The translations under genes and the position numbers were made by a program. From Marinithermofilum abyssi (GTDB lineage: Bacteria > Bacillota > Bacilli > Thermoactinomycetales > DSM-45169), in assembly GCF_014641195.1 (NCBI RefSeq), contig NZ_BMHQ01000002.1, positions 1 to 64,000 of the forward strand: a DNA stretch of 64,000 nucleotides. Direction: 5' to 3'. The notes under the pieces were generated by a model, which was not told the origin of the DNA, ran no database searches, and was given only the letters and a program-made list of their open reading frames with translations. Within the stretch, counting starts at the first letter, position 1. Every line of letters starts with the position of its first letter. Positions 8,214 through 17,018 of this stretch are shown piece by piece.

Positions 8214-9518
8214 TTACTCTGGCAAAAATGTCAATTGTAGGATAAAGAGCACCATAAACAGATACAACAGCGGGTGGACTTCTTTAAAGCGCCCGCGCAC
8301 GATTTTCAAGAGCGGATACGTAATAAATCCAAAGGCGATTCCCGTAGCGATACTAAAGGTCAACGGCATGCTCAACATCACGATAAAGGCGGGAAAGGCT
8401 TCATCAAAGTCATCCCATGCGATCTTCGACAGCCCGCTCATCATGAAGCAGCCCACAATAATAAGCGTCGGTGCGGTAATGGCGGGAAGGGCGGCGATTT
8501 TACTTACCAACGGTTCAAAAAACAAGGTTCCCAACAGCAGCACACTGACGACGACAGCCGTAAAACCGGTTCGTCCACCGGCAGCCACTCCGGCGGAAGA
8601 TTCGATGTAAGCGCTGGTGGGGCTGGTTCCCATCACTGCACCTGCACTCATCCCCACTGCATCTGCCAGCAAGGCGGGTTTCATCCGGGGGAAGGTGCCG
8701 TTTTTCATCAATCCCGCCTGTTCCGCTACGCCGATCATGGTTCCGGTGGTATCAAAGAGGGTTACCAGCAAAAAAGCAAACACCACAGCATATAAACCAT
8801 GGGAAATCACATCCGGGATCGAAGTGACCGCCACCCCGATGGTCGGCGCCATGCTGGGAGGCATCGTCACCCATTGGGCGGGTAGTTGAAACAAGCCAAA
8901 GGCCCAGGCGATGACGGCAGTAGCCAGCATGCCGAAAAACAGCGCCCCGTTTACCCGCAGGGTCATCAGCACCAAGGTAATTAACAGTCCCACCAAGCTT
9001 AACACCGTCATGGGATGATGGAAATCGCCCAGACCCACCAGGTTGACCTTATCACCAACAATAATCCCCGCCGATTTCAATCCGATAAAGGCGATAAACA
9101 GACCAATCCCCGCGGTAATTCCGAATTTTAGACTGGACGGGATCGCGCGAATTAACCCTTCACGAAACTGGGTGAAAGAGAGGAGTAAAAAGATGATCCC
9201 GGCTACCAATACGGCTCCCATCGCCGATTGCCAGCTGATGCCGCTTTGCCCCACTACACTGAAAGCGAAGTAGGCGTTTAGCCCCATTCCGGGGGCAATG
9301 GCAATCGGGTAATTGGCAAACAAGCCCATAATCAGCGTACTGATCACAGACGCCAGCACCGTAGCGACAAACACCGCTCCAAAATCCATCCCTGCTTTTT
9401 GCAAAATTGCCGGATTGACCACTACGATGTACACCATCGTCAGAAATGTAGTGAAGCCTGCCAGCAATTCCGTACGAAGGTTCGTCTTGTTTTCTGCAAA
9501 ACGGAAAAACCGATCCAT
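8214..9518 (-). CDS. pbuG: Guanine/hypoxanthine permease, NCS2 (AzgA/PbuG) family
   Basis: A 434-residue integral membrane protein with many hydrophobic segments. It has the signature AzgA-type N-terminus (FRFAENKTNLRTELLAGFTT, FLTMVYIVVVNP), the motif APGMGLNAYFAF, and the substrate-binding region LFDTTGTMIGVAEQAG and TSPTSAYIESSAGVAAGG. Its length matches B. subtilis PbuG (about 440). It imports hypoxanthine and guanine for salvage, driven by protons. The start has a strong site (GAGGAGG). In Bacillus pbuG often follows a purine riboswitch; no such aptamer is visible upstream here, so control must be different. Confidence 0.9.
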   Translation of the reverse strand: MDRFFRFAENKTNLRTELLAGFTTFLTMVYIVVVNPAILQKAGMDFGAVFVATVLASVISTLIMGLFANYPIAIAPGMGLNAYFAFSVVGQSGISWQSAMGAVLVAGIIFLLLSFTQFREGLIRAIPSSLKFGITAGIGLFIAFIGLKSAGIIVGDKVNLVGLGDFHHPMTVLSLVGLLITLVLMTLRVNGALFFGMLATAVIAWAFGLFQLPAQWVTMPPSMAPTIGVAVTSIPDVISHGLYAVVFAFLLVTLFDTTGTMIGVAEQAGLMKNGTFPRMKPALLADAVGMSAGAVMGTSPTSAYIESSAGVAAGGRTGFTAVVVSVLLLGTLFFEPLVSKIAALPAITAPTLIIVGCFMMSGLSKIAWDDFDEAFPAFIVMLSMPLTFSIATGIAFGFITYPLLKIVRGRFKEVHPLLYLFMVLFILQLTFLPE

Positions 9519-9697
9519 AAAGACCCTCCTCGAGAGAAAAACACGAACATTTTTTGGTCACACCTATAATAATAATCGTTTTTTACCCTGTATACAATGG
9601 CCTTTTTTCTTCCAAAGGGAACATCCTTTGTTTTGCTCACGTTCATTTTTCACTATCCTTCCCGGACATATCCCTCTTTTGCCGCGCATAAAAACAA

Positions 9698-9724
9698 AAA
9701 GGGTCCCCTTGGAAGGACACCTTT
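9698..9724 (-). terminator. Hairpin with T-rich tail on the minus strand
   Basis: AAAGG-GTCC and GGAC-A-CCTTT pair, and the minus strand continues TTTTTGTTTTTA. It would stop transcripts running from the sbn side toward pbuG. Confidence 0.5.
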
Positions 9725-9751
9725 ACTCAAAGCAAAAGGAGAGAGAGAACA

Positions 9752-10222
9752 GTGAACCGGACAGCAGAATTTATACTGGGATTGATCGGCGGTATTCTCG
9801 GCATAGGGGTCGGGTTGTTCTTTATCATCGCAGGCCTGTTCGGCTCGGCTATGGAAACGGAATTAGGCGGAAACATTGAAGGGGTGGAGTTCGTTTTCGG
9901 CATAGGTATCATCCTGCTCCTCCTCTCCTTGCTTTCCACCGTCTTTTCCATGCCCTCCATGATCCAAAAAAACCACATGCTGAGCGGGATCATCAACTTG
10001 GCCGTCGGGGCTCTCGGTTTCTTCCTGGCAACCATCCTGTGGATCATTCCGGGAATCTTGATGATTATCTCCGGGGGACTTTCCATGCGCAGCCCCAAGC
10101 CGGAAATGGCTGTCACCCCATCATCGGCGGCTGACAAGGACTCTACAGAGGCATCGCATGCCGATTCGGGAGAAGAAACGGCGGAAGAAGCGGAAGGAAA
10201 AGCGGAAAAGCAAGAGGACTGA
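9752..10222 (+). CDS. DUF4064-type membrane protein
   Basis: A 156-residue protein with GTG start behind AAAGGAGAG. There are four hydrophobic stretches (residues ~5-30, 48-68, 78-97, 100-112) and a polar C-terminal tail rich in Ala, Ser and Glu (SSAADKDSTEASHADSGEET). The pattern of a glycine-rich first helix (LGLIGGILGIGVGLFFIIAG) fits DUF4064 proteins, which are common in Firmicutes and have no known function. It stands alone between a minus-strand terminator and the sbn operon. Confidence 0.65.
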   Translation: MNRTAEFILGLIGGILGIGVGLFFIIAGLFGSAMETELGGNIEGVEFVFGIGIILLLLSLLSTVFSMPSMIQKNHMLSGIINLAVGALGFFLATILWIIPGILMIISGGLSMRSPKPEMAVTPSSAADKDSTEASHADSGEETAEEAEGKAEKQED

Positions 10223-10528
10223 TAGAACGCCTCCGTCATCGGATCGTAGCGGAGCCGGCAACTGAGCACATAAGATGTGTGCTGAGGCTGCTGACCAGGT
10301 TTCTCGGAATGAGCTGAAGAACTCTTTTGCCGCCGGGGACTCTTGACGAGCGACAAAAGAGGGACGAGACAAAAAAGCGGCACATAGCACGACCTGGGAG
10401 CAACCAAGGTGTACTCCGTATTGTGCCGCGTCTTATTACATCTCTTGGTACGGACAGTTTGACATCTGTGACCTCGGAATAGGAGTGACGAGCAGAAGGA
10501 CTCTGCTGGCTGAACAGGTTTGTCCATA
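10223..10528. other. Intergenic region between the DUF4064 gene and the sbn operon end
   Basis: No reading frame is convincing. GCGGCACA near 10376 can pair with TGTGCCGC near 10421, enclosing a 35-base loop. Two partly similar blocks (CTCGGAATGAGCTGAAGAAC near 10303 and CTCGGAATAGGAGTGACGAG near 10473) suggest an old duplication or repeated RNA structure. Confidence 0.35.
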
Positions 10529-10558
10529 AGCAGGTCCGGTGATCGCACCGGACTTGCT
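10529..10558 (-). terminator. Terminator-like hairpin at the end of the sbn operon
   Basis: A 13-bp stem with one mismatch (AGCAGGTCCGGTG / CACCGGACTTGCT) and a 4-base loop overlaps the sbnI stop codon. There is no long T-run, so it may act as a 3' stabiliser rather than a full terminator. Confidence 0.5.
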
Positions 10559-11324
10559 ACACTTCGCACAGATAGATGCTTTCCGTATAGTGGCGCAAAT
10601 TCCCTTCCAGTTGACTGCAGAATTGCTGCCATTGTTCCAGATTCGGCCTCTCCCTCGTAAGGAAATCAAGCGGAACCCGTATATTCAATAGCCGGTTCTG
10701 AACAATGAACCGAGTAACCCCCGCAGGCATCACTTCCCCGCGCCGCACCGTTTCCTTCACCATGGCCAGTGAAGCGGGTGCATGACGAACCAGAACCCGG
10801 CCCTCGGCAGGAGGTTCGGCTTCATCTGTAGGGATTCGGGTGACAGCATGACGGGAGCTGTATGCTTTCACTAACCGCCGCCAAGCTTCCATGCGTTCCT
10901 TCTCGGCAGCCCCTGTTGCGGGGTAGATGTACAAGCGGTTGCCGTCCGCCTCCTCCACTTCCGCCAAAAGCGCGGTTTCCTTTTTCTTCAGCGGTGTGAT
11001 GTGTAGACAGGGATCCTCAAATACCTCCGACATCCAAAAACCTTTGGAAACCTGGTGTACCCAAGACTGCAATATCACTTCCTCCGGGCTGACTACCTGT
11101 ACAGGGGCTCGTTTGCAGCCCAACGCTTCCAACGTTTTTGTCCGATGGACTCCATCCAAGACCAGGTAGCTTCCGCCGCTGCTTTGCACAGCCAGGAGCG
11201 GATGCCGGAGCACTCCCTCATCACGGATCGCGGCACAAGTAGCACTCAGGCGGGAGGGTTCGTGATCTTCGTGTAATTCCAGTTGCCCGATACGGACCAA
11301 TCGCAAGGAAGATAAAATGTCCAT
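10557..11324 (-). CDS. sbnI: SbnI: ParB-like L-serine kinase for staphyloferrin B synthesis
   Basis: A 255-residue protein, the length of S. aureus SbnI (254). The ATG at 11324 is preceded by GAGGAGGA; the longer upstream frame overlaps sbnH and is ignored. The N-terminal half has the ParB/sulfiredoxin-type segment SYLVLDGVHRTKTLEALGC, the fold used by SbnI to phosphorylate free L-serine to O-phospho-L-serine, the substrate of SbnA. In S. aureus SbnI also binds haem and regulates the sbn genes; whether this copy does so cannot be told. It is the last gene of the operon, 14 bases after sbnH. Confidence 0.85.
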   Translation of the reverse strand: MDILSSLRLVRIGQLELHEDHEPSRLSATCAAIRDEGVLRHPLLAVQSSGGSYLVLDGVHRTKTLEALGCKRAPVQVVSPEEVILQSWVHQVSKGFWMSEVFEDPCLHITPLKKKETALLAEVEEADGNRLYIYPATGAAEKERMEAWRRLVKAYSSRHAVTRIPTDEAEPPAEGRVLVRHAPASLAMVKETVRRGEVMPAGVTRFIVQNRLLNIRVPLDFLTRERPNLEQWQQFCSQLEGNLRHYTESIYLCEV

Positions 11325-11338
11325 GACCAACTCCTCCT

Positions 11339-12547
11339 CTAGCGGGGTTCGCAAACAGCGGGATGCTCCAAGTACAAGTGCTCCGGGTGGGGATGACTTA
11401 AAAAGTCGTGGTGCGAAATGGACCAACTGTATGCTCCCGTGTATTGGAATAATATGATATCCCCGATCCGCACCCGATCCACCCGAATATCCCGAGCCAT
11501 CACATCTTTGGGTGTACATAACTGCCCGGTAATGGTGACGGGTTCCCCTTCGAACCCTTTCCGTTCAAATGAATAGGGCCATTTTTCCACGGGTACCACT
11601 TCAAAGGGGTGACTGTGCTGCCAAGAAACCGGCAGCCGGAAATGATGGGTACCGCCGCGAACCAACACATAATTCTTGCCGTGATTCCGCTTGATATCCA
11701 GCACTTCGCAAGCGTAATAGCCGCATGCCGCCGTTAAATAGCGGCCGCACTCAAAGTCGATGTGGCGCCAATGGGATGGAAAGCCCTCTACCAGCGGCTT
11801 TAAGCCTTCCACAAACAGCGGCCAGTCGAACTGAGCGTCCAGATTCTGATAATTGACTCCGATGCCGCCCCCTACATTGACGGCGGTAACCTTCAATCCG
11901 TATGCCTCTTCCCAGGCCTCCACCTTTTCCCGGTACATGTTCAGCAGCTGCAAGTGGCTTTGGGCATTCAGCTGGTTGGAGATGGAATGAAAGTGAAAGC
12001 CCTGCAAACATATATGAGCCGATGCCCACGCTGTCCGGATCGCTTCGCCGACTTCCTCTTCATTCATCCCGAATTGGGTCGGACGCCCGGCCATGGATAA
12101 AGTCGCCGAAGGAAAGGGGCCGCTCAGGTTGACCCGGAGCAAGATGGACACGTTCGCTTGTAATCGCTTCGCAATCTCCTCTATCCGGCGCAGCTCATGC
12201 AGACTCTCCACATGAAACCGGGTCACCCGGTGCCGGATCGCACCTTCGATCTCCTGATCCGTTTTACCGGGACCGCCGAAAATCACAGGAATATCGGTGC
12301 TGACCGCACGGGCTTTTTCCACTTCTCCGAGGGAAGCCACTTCCAATCCGTCCACAATCGGGGCCAGGGCCTGCAATATTTCGGGCTCTGAATTGGCTTT
12401 CATCGCGTAAAACATGCGGCAGCGGTCGGGTAGCGAACGGACCACCGTTTCCACATGATCCCGCAGCCGGTTCATATCGTACAGGTAGGCACAAAGAGGA
12501 TCCGACCGCTCGTTTTTCAACTGTTGGACTGTTTCCCGGATATTCAC
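11339..12547 (-). CDS. sbnH: SbnH: PLP-dependent decarboxylase (fold III)
   Basis: A 402-residue member of the group IV (alanine racemase-fold) amino acid decarboxylases, close to S. aureus SbnH in length. The PLP lysine lies in FYAMKANSEPEILQAL (about residue 49), the phosphate-binding loop is NVGGGIGVNY, and the second-subunit cysteine region is QLCTPKDVMARD. In the known pathway SbnH removes CO2 from the citryl-L-2,3-diaminopropionate intermediate made by SbnE. Its start overlaps the sbnG stop by four bases, so translation is coupled. Confidence 0.9.
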   Translation of the reverse strand: MNIRETVQQLKNERSDPLCAYLYDMNRLRDHVETVVRSLPDRCRMFYAMKANSEPEILQALAPIVDGLEVASLGEVEKARAVSTDIPVIFGGPGKTDQEIEGAIRHRVTRFHVESLHELRRIEEIAKRLQANVSILLRVNLSGPFPSATLSMAGRPTQFGMNEEEVGEAIRTAWASAHICLQGFHFHSISNQLNAQSHLQLLNMYREKVEAWEEAYGLKVTAVNVGGGIGVNYQNLDAQFDWPLFVEGLKPLVEGFPSHWRHIDFECGRYLTAACGYYACEVLDIKRNHGKNYVLVRGGTHHFRLPVSWQHSHPFEVVPVEKWPYSFERKGFEGEPVTITGQLCTPKDVMARDIRVDRVRIGDIILFQYTGAYSWSISHHDFLSHPHPEHLYLEHPAVCEPR

Positions 12548-13338
12548 CGCGCCTCCTCCTTTTGTCCAGCCGCCGTCTTTTGGAATCCCTCCAGATGGGA
12601 ACGGATCGCCCGGAAGGAAATGCCGCGCTCCTCTCCCAACACAAACGCGTACACACCGGCCTCACGCCAAGTGTCATAGTCTTCCGGTACCCGGGGAATG
12701 GCACAATAGGGTACACCTTGCTGCACCGCCACCTCCTGTACCCGGCGCAACCCTTCTCTGACCTGTTCATGACGGGTCTGCCACGGCACCCCGTAGGATT
12801 GTGAAAGATCGGCTGCCCCTTCTAAAACCATATCCACCCCGGGCACGGAGAGGATTTCCTCTGCGTTCCCGACACCTTCCCGGTCTTCAATCATTGGGAC
12901 GACCATCACTTCTTCGTTGGCACGGCGGATATATTCCGGCAGGGGAAGCGTTCCAAAGCCGGGCACCCGACCCCCATTGAGACTGCGCTCCCCTTCAGGA
13001 TGGTACCGGGCCGCACGGACCGCTGCTTCTGCCTCTTCCCGACAGCGGACATGGGGTACCACCACTCCCTGGGCCCCGGCATCCAATGCTTGCAAAACCG
13101 CGCCGGGGTTGTTTTCCGGCACGCGGACCAGCGGGGTGAGATCCACGCCTTCCGCCGCCCGGATCATATTCTCCAAGGTTTCCGGGTTGACCAATGTGTG
13201 CTCTGTATCGATGATGACAAAGTCAAACCCCGCACATCCGATCATCTCAACATGCACCGGGGTGGGGATGGAGCAGAACAGACCGTGTACCGGCTCTTGT
13301 TGCCGCAGCTTGGCTTTTAACCGGTTCGTTTTTAACAT
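12544..13338 (-). CDS. sbnG: SbnG: siderophore citrate synthase (HpcH/HpaI aldolase fold)
   Basis: A 264-residue protein of the HpcH/HpaI class II aldolase superfamily (SbnG of S. aureus has 259). Features are the N-terminal GLFCSIPTPVHVEMIGCAGF, the metal-ligand and base region FVIIDTEHTLVNPE, and GVVVPHVRCREEAEAAVRA. SbnG condenses oxaloacetate and acetyl-CoA to citrate outside the TCA cycle, supplying the siderophore backbone when TCA citrate synthase is repressed. It overlaps sbnF at its 5' end and sbnH at its 3' end. Confidence 0.9.
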   Translation of the reverse strand: MLKTNRLKAKLRQQEPVHGLFCSIPTPVHVEMIGCAGFDFVIIDTEHTLVNPETLENMIRAAEGVDLTPLVRVPENNPGAVLQALDAGAQGVVVPHVRCREEAEAAVRAARYHPEGERSLNGGRVPGFGTLPLPEYIRRANEEVMVVPMIEDREGVGNAEEILSVPGVDMVLEGAADLSQSYGVPWQTRHEQVREGLRRVQEVAVQQGVPYCAIPRVPEDYDTWREAGVYAFVLGEERGISFRAIRSHLEGFQKTAAGQKEEAR

Positions 13339-15179
13339 GAGGCATCCCCTCTTTCTCCGTTCCTATTTGCCAATGCGTTATGCACCGGATGCACCCGAAT
13401 TTCCGTTTCCGGAAAAAGGCGGCGTTTGGTGAGCTGTTCCACATCGATCACCGGTGCAAACAGGTCAAACAGTTGGAATCGCTCTTCCAAATGACTGAAA
13501 CGCGCTTGATAGGCGCGAATCACTTCCCGCACCCGATCCCAGAACCGCTCTTCCAAATATCCATAGTGGTCTTGCAGAAACATGGCCAACTCCGTCAAGT
13601 TGATAAAGAAAAAGGCATCATGCATAAAGTCGGCCACTTGTTTGGGATCATCGGTTTCGATGAAAGAGTTGCGATTCACCCGAGCGTGGGCTTCCGGCGT
13701 GGGAATCAGGTCGGGGCACTGCTCCGGGTGGGTCAGATGTTTCCGCGAAAAACGGATGCCGTCATGGAAATCTTTCAGCGCAACCCGGCGCGGCCATCCT
13801 TTTTCATGGATCAGCACCATATTTTGGGCATGAGACTCCATCCCGATTCCATGGGCATATAACAGGTGAATGATCGGGGTGACACTGACATCCAACAACC
13901 GCTTCGTCCAGTTTTCTACACCGTAGACTTTCACCCAGGCATCGATCAGCGGGGTGCCGTCCCGGTCCAGGCTGCACACCCCGTTAAAGGGAACGGCCTC
14001 TTCCCCGGGTTCCAGATAACGGTGCAAGCTCTCTCGCCAGATGCAGCCCAGCACCCCGTAAGTCCGATCATGCAACGGTCCGGGAGTGGGCGGATCATAG
14101 GAAACTCCCATCACTTCCCCGAGGAGAGACAGCTTCATCTCCTCGCGGAGAAACGCATCCCTTTGGACAATGCCTTGGAGCCAATCCGTCACCAGCGCCG
14201 CGTTTTGCACGGTATGAGGGGCCAGCACCCGGCCTGTCGAGGTGTTGAGGATGCTGAGGGAAAGCTTCAGATACGGCAGTTCCGGCCGGGTTCCGTTCGC
14301 CAGGGTGCGGATCGACTGCTGGGGCAGGTAGCGGTCTGCCGTTTCCCCCAGATAGATCAAGTCTCCTTGTCGGATATCCTCCTGAAAATAGACGGCAATC
14401 ACTTTTTGCCACTGCCAGGGGTGCACCGGAAGAATCATCATGTCTTCCGGGGATTTCCCCTGTTCCCGGATCCGTTTCAACCACTCGGACAGACAAACTT
14501 CTCCCGCTTGTTCCCGGATCAGCTCCATCGGATCCACCTGCCGGGAAGACGTTATCTTTACCCAACGCCGACTCACCGCCACCCACACCGGTGCAATAGG
14601 GCGGCGGAACTCGGGACCGTATATTGTATGTTCCTCCGGATCGAAGCCGATGCGAGATTTGTAGGAAGGATGATAGGTATGACCGTCCATAATCTCACCT
14701 TCCAGCGCATCGTAGTCCCGGCCTTGCACGGAACGTTGATCCCGGTGGCGCACAAACTGCGCGATGGCATCTTTCAGATGGGTTTCTTCCAGCTCCCGGA
14801 TAAAGCCTTTCAACCGTTCTTCATCTGCACCCATCTCCTCCCGCAGCTCCAATAAGAAACGGGAAAAGGAGTCGGCTTCCCGAACATCCGCTCCGCTCAC
14901 CCGTTCCACCGTTCCTGTGAGGCGAATGCGGTCAAAGCTGTAGCGCCTCTTCCCTGTGCACCGGTAGATGACAGGCCGACCGTCCCCGTCTTTGCCATGA
15001 AGTTGAAAGAGAAGGCCCTCCTTCACCGTTTCCACGGAAGGGCGCACCACTTTTTCATAGATGAGAGACTCGACCAATTGCCGGAAGATCCGCCGTCGCA
15101 CCTCTATATATTGGGGAGAATGAATCGCTGCCGTCCAGAGGGGCATCTTTCTGGCTGTTTCTGAACCCGTTGTTTGCAT
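13332..15179 (-). CDS. sbnF: SbnF: NIS synthetase (IucA/IucC family)
   Basis: A 615-residue NRPS-independent siderophore synthetase. The family motifs are present: YKSRIGFDPEEH, ILPVHPWQWQKV, the ATP-binding SIRTLANGTRPELPYLKLS, and ESHAQNMVLIHEKGWPRR in the C-terminal FhuF-like domain. In S. aureus SbnF adds a second L-2,3-diaminopropionate to the decarboxylated citryl intermediate. Assignment as F rather than C or E rests on gene order (sbnE-F-G). The start codon is four bases past the sbnE stop, with its ribosome site inside sbnE. Confidence 0.85.
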   Translation of the reverse strand: MQTTGSETARKMPLWTAAIHSPQYIEVRRRIFRQLVESLIYEKVVRPSVETVKEGLLFQLHGKDGDGRPVIYRCTGKRRYSFDRIRLTGTVERVSGADVREADSFSRFLLELREEMGADEERLKGFIRELEETHLKDAIAQFVRHRDQRSVQGRDYDALEGEIMDGHTYHPSYKSRIGFDPEEHTIYGPEFRRPIAPVWVAVSRRWVKITSSRQVDPMELIREQAGEVCLSEWLKRIREQGKSPEDMMILPVHPWQWQKVIAVYFQEDIRQGDLIYLGETADRYLPQQSIRTLANGTRPELPYLKLSLSILNTSTGRVLAPHTVQNAALVTDWLQGIVQRDAFLREEMKLSLLGEVMGVSYDPPTPGPLHDRTYGVLGCIWRESLHRYLEPGEEAVPFNGVCSLDRDGTPLIDAWVKVYGVENWTKRLLDVSVTPIIHLLYAHGIGMESHAQNMVLIHEKGWPRRVALKDFHDGIRFSRKHLTHPEQCPDLIPTPEAHARVNRNSFIETDDPKQVADFMHDAFFFINLTELAMFLQDHYGYLEERFWDRVREVIRAYQARFSHLEERFQLFDLFAPVIDVEQLTKRRLFPETEIRVHPVHNALANRNGERGDASC

Positions 15180-15183
15180 GTTT

Positions 15184-16998
15184 TCACCTCGCGACTTCTC
15201 TGATCGGATTGGGAACCGGAATATAGGAGGGGCGTTCCCCCCGCTCTTGAAAACGGCTGATCAAATTGGCTTTCGCAGGCAGCGCGGGATTCTCCAACAG
15301 ATCCCGGATATAACGGGAACCCCGCTCGGTGTGCAGCTCCTTCCATTCTGCCAGTGCCTCCCGCACGCCGCTCCACAGCTCCAACTCATCCCGTTGACCG
15401 TAATAGGCCAATATATGAATCACATGTCCCAAATGGTTGGTGAGCACATAATATTTCAATCGGCTCCATGCTTCTTCGTCGGAATACAACACCGGACTCC
15501 TCTCACTCAGGACACCATAGAAGTCCAACTCTTCCGCCCGTTCCCGGCTGATACTGACGCCTTCCATATCCCGTATATAGACACCGGCGGGCCATCCTTC
15601 TTCCAGATGAACCATCGTGTTCTGCACATGAGCTTCCAAACTGATTCCGTCATGGATCCAGACAGCAAGCACCGGTTTGAGAAAACGATCCAGATACCGC
15701 CGGAACCATGTTTGCATCAGGGAAGCCGACAAGGGGACGCCTTTTTCTCCTCCCGCGTTCCGCAATGCTTGTATAATGGCCGGTTCCAGGGCTCTTCCCC
15801 GCTCCTCCAACAAGGATGCCACCACCATCGCTCCCGCATCCTTTTGGACAAAGGGATGCTCCCGGAACAGGACGGAGAAACTCTCCACCAGCTTTTCTTC
15901 TTCCGGGGTACGCGCTTGGATCGTGCGGTATCCTGTTTCCGCCAGCACATGAAAATCAGGGAACTTCCATCCCGTACGCCGATTCATCACCACTCGGCTC
16001 GCATCGAGAGAGCGCTGCAGGTGTTCCAACGGATTCACCCGCACAAAGTTGGTGATACGCACATTGATCGGCAGCTTCCATTGCAAGCCATGGTCGGGGT
16101 CACAGACGGTTCGTACGGAAGACGTAGGGTACACCGGTTCCCCCAAAGGACCCAGCTCCATGATATCCCCCGCTTCCATCCATTGGCGAAAAGCGGACTG
16201 CTTTTTCAGAAACTCTGCTTGCCATGGATGGCAGGGCAGCAGTTGAAAGTGAGCAGCCGTCTCTCCTAACCGGAATCGGGCCCCTTCGCTGACGGAAGCG
16301 GGGTACAAGTCGGCGTCTACTAGGAATTCTTCCTTTATCCGATCGGGATGCACCGCAAAATAGTGCAGGCGGAAATCGGCGCCCAACTCCGGTGCATAAA
16401 GGGCCAAATCATCGGCAGAAAACCCTTCGGAACTTTTGGGAGTGGGGTGAAAGGGATGGCCGAACAGCAGGGATTGCTCCGACTGCCGGGTCAATACGCG
16501 GGGCTTCAGATCCTCCCAAGAGAAGACGGGTTTCCCCTCTTTCAGGTACCGGGCCGTTTTTTGGATGCTGTTCTCCACCTGTTTCAGCAAGGATTCTACG
16601 CGAACCCGCGCGAGATCCCCATCCTCTTCCCCTTGCGCCAACTCTTCCAGCAAGATTTTCGCTACATCCGGAAACGGGCTTAACTGCTGCACAGCAGCAC
16701 CCGGTGAAGATGCCAGCCAGAATCGAATTCCATAATCATGGTGACCGAATGGAGACAGATAGTGAAGCATTCCGAAAATGACCCGCCCGGTCGAGGGCAG
16801 ATCCACCCGCATCCATTCACCCCAACGGCGAGCTTCCTTCCACACATGGCCGGGCAGGTCCTGAACCACGGGATCCCGGGGCGATACCCTCGGATCGGAC
16901 ACACCCGTTTCCCGAAGATATGTATTGAGCAACCGCCGTACCGCCGCCTGTTCTGCCACAGCCCGGCTGTGCAGCGTTTGGGTCGTATCCGTGTCCAT
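15184..16998 (-). CDS. sbnE: SbnE: NIS synthetase (IucA/IucC family)
   Basis: A 604-residue IucA/IucC protein. The conserved blocks are HPTPKSSEGFSADDLALYAP, LLPCHPWQAEFLKK, PTSSVRTVCD with KLPINVRITNFVR, and EAHVQNTMVHLEEGWPAG. In staphyloferrin B synthesis the SbnE enzyme activates citrate and condenses it with L-2,3-diaminopropionate, the first assembly step. Identity among the three synthetases is by order in the operon. It lies 20 bases after sbnD and 4 before sbnF. Confidence 0.85.
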   Translation of the reverse strand: MDTDTTQTLHSRAVAEQAAVRRLLNTYLRETGVSDPRVSPRDPVVQDLPGHVWKEARRWGEWMRVDLPSTGRVIFGMLHYLSPFGHHDYGIRFWLASSPGAAVQQLSPFPDVAKILLEELAQGEEDGDLARVRVESLLKQVENSIQKTARYLKEGKPVFSWEDLKPRVLTRQSEQSLLFGHPFHPTPKSSEGFSADDLALYAPELGADFRLHYFAVHPDRIKEEFLVDADLYPASVSEGARFRLGETAAHFQLLPCHPWQAEFLKKQSAFRQWMEAGDIMELGPLGEPVYPTSSVRTVCDPDHGLQWKLPINVRITNFVRVNPLEHLQRSLDASRVVMNRRTGWKFPDFHVLAETGYRTIQARTPEEEKLVESFSVLFREHPFVQKDAGAMVVASLLEERGRALEPAIIQALRNAGGEKGVPLSASLMQTWFRRYLDRFLKPVLAVWIHDGISLEAHVQNTMVHLEEGWPAGVYIRDMEGVSISRERAEELDFYGVLSERSPVLYSDEEAWSRLKYYVLTNHLGHVIHILAYYGQRDELELWSGVREALAEWKELHTERGSRYIRDLLENPALPAKANLISRFQERGERPSYIPVPNPIREVAR

Positions 16999-17018
16999 AA
17001 CGTTCCTCCTCTATCCCT

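Noticed and set aside
9519..9751. Purine riboswitch upstream of pbuG
   Set aside because: No aptamer core or conserved junction sequences are visible on the minus strand; only a ribosome site and AT-rich DNA.
13866..14855. Long plus-strand frames inside the sbn operon (also at 15178-16269 and 18917-20098)
   Set aside because: GC-rich antisense shadows of the IucA/IucC synthetase genes; no start signals, His/Arg/Pro-rich products.
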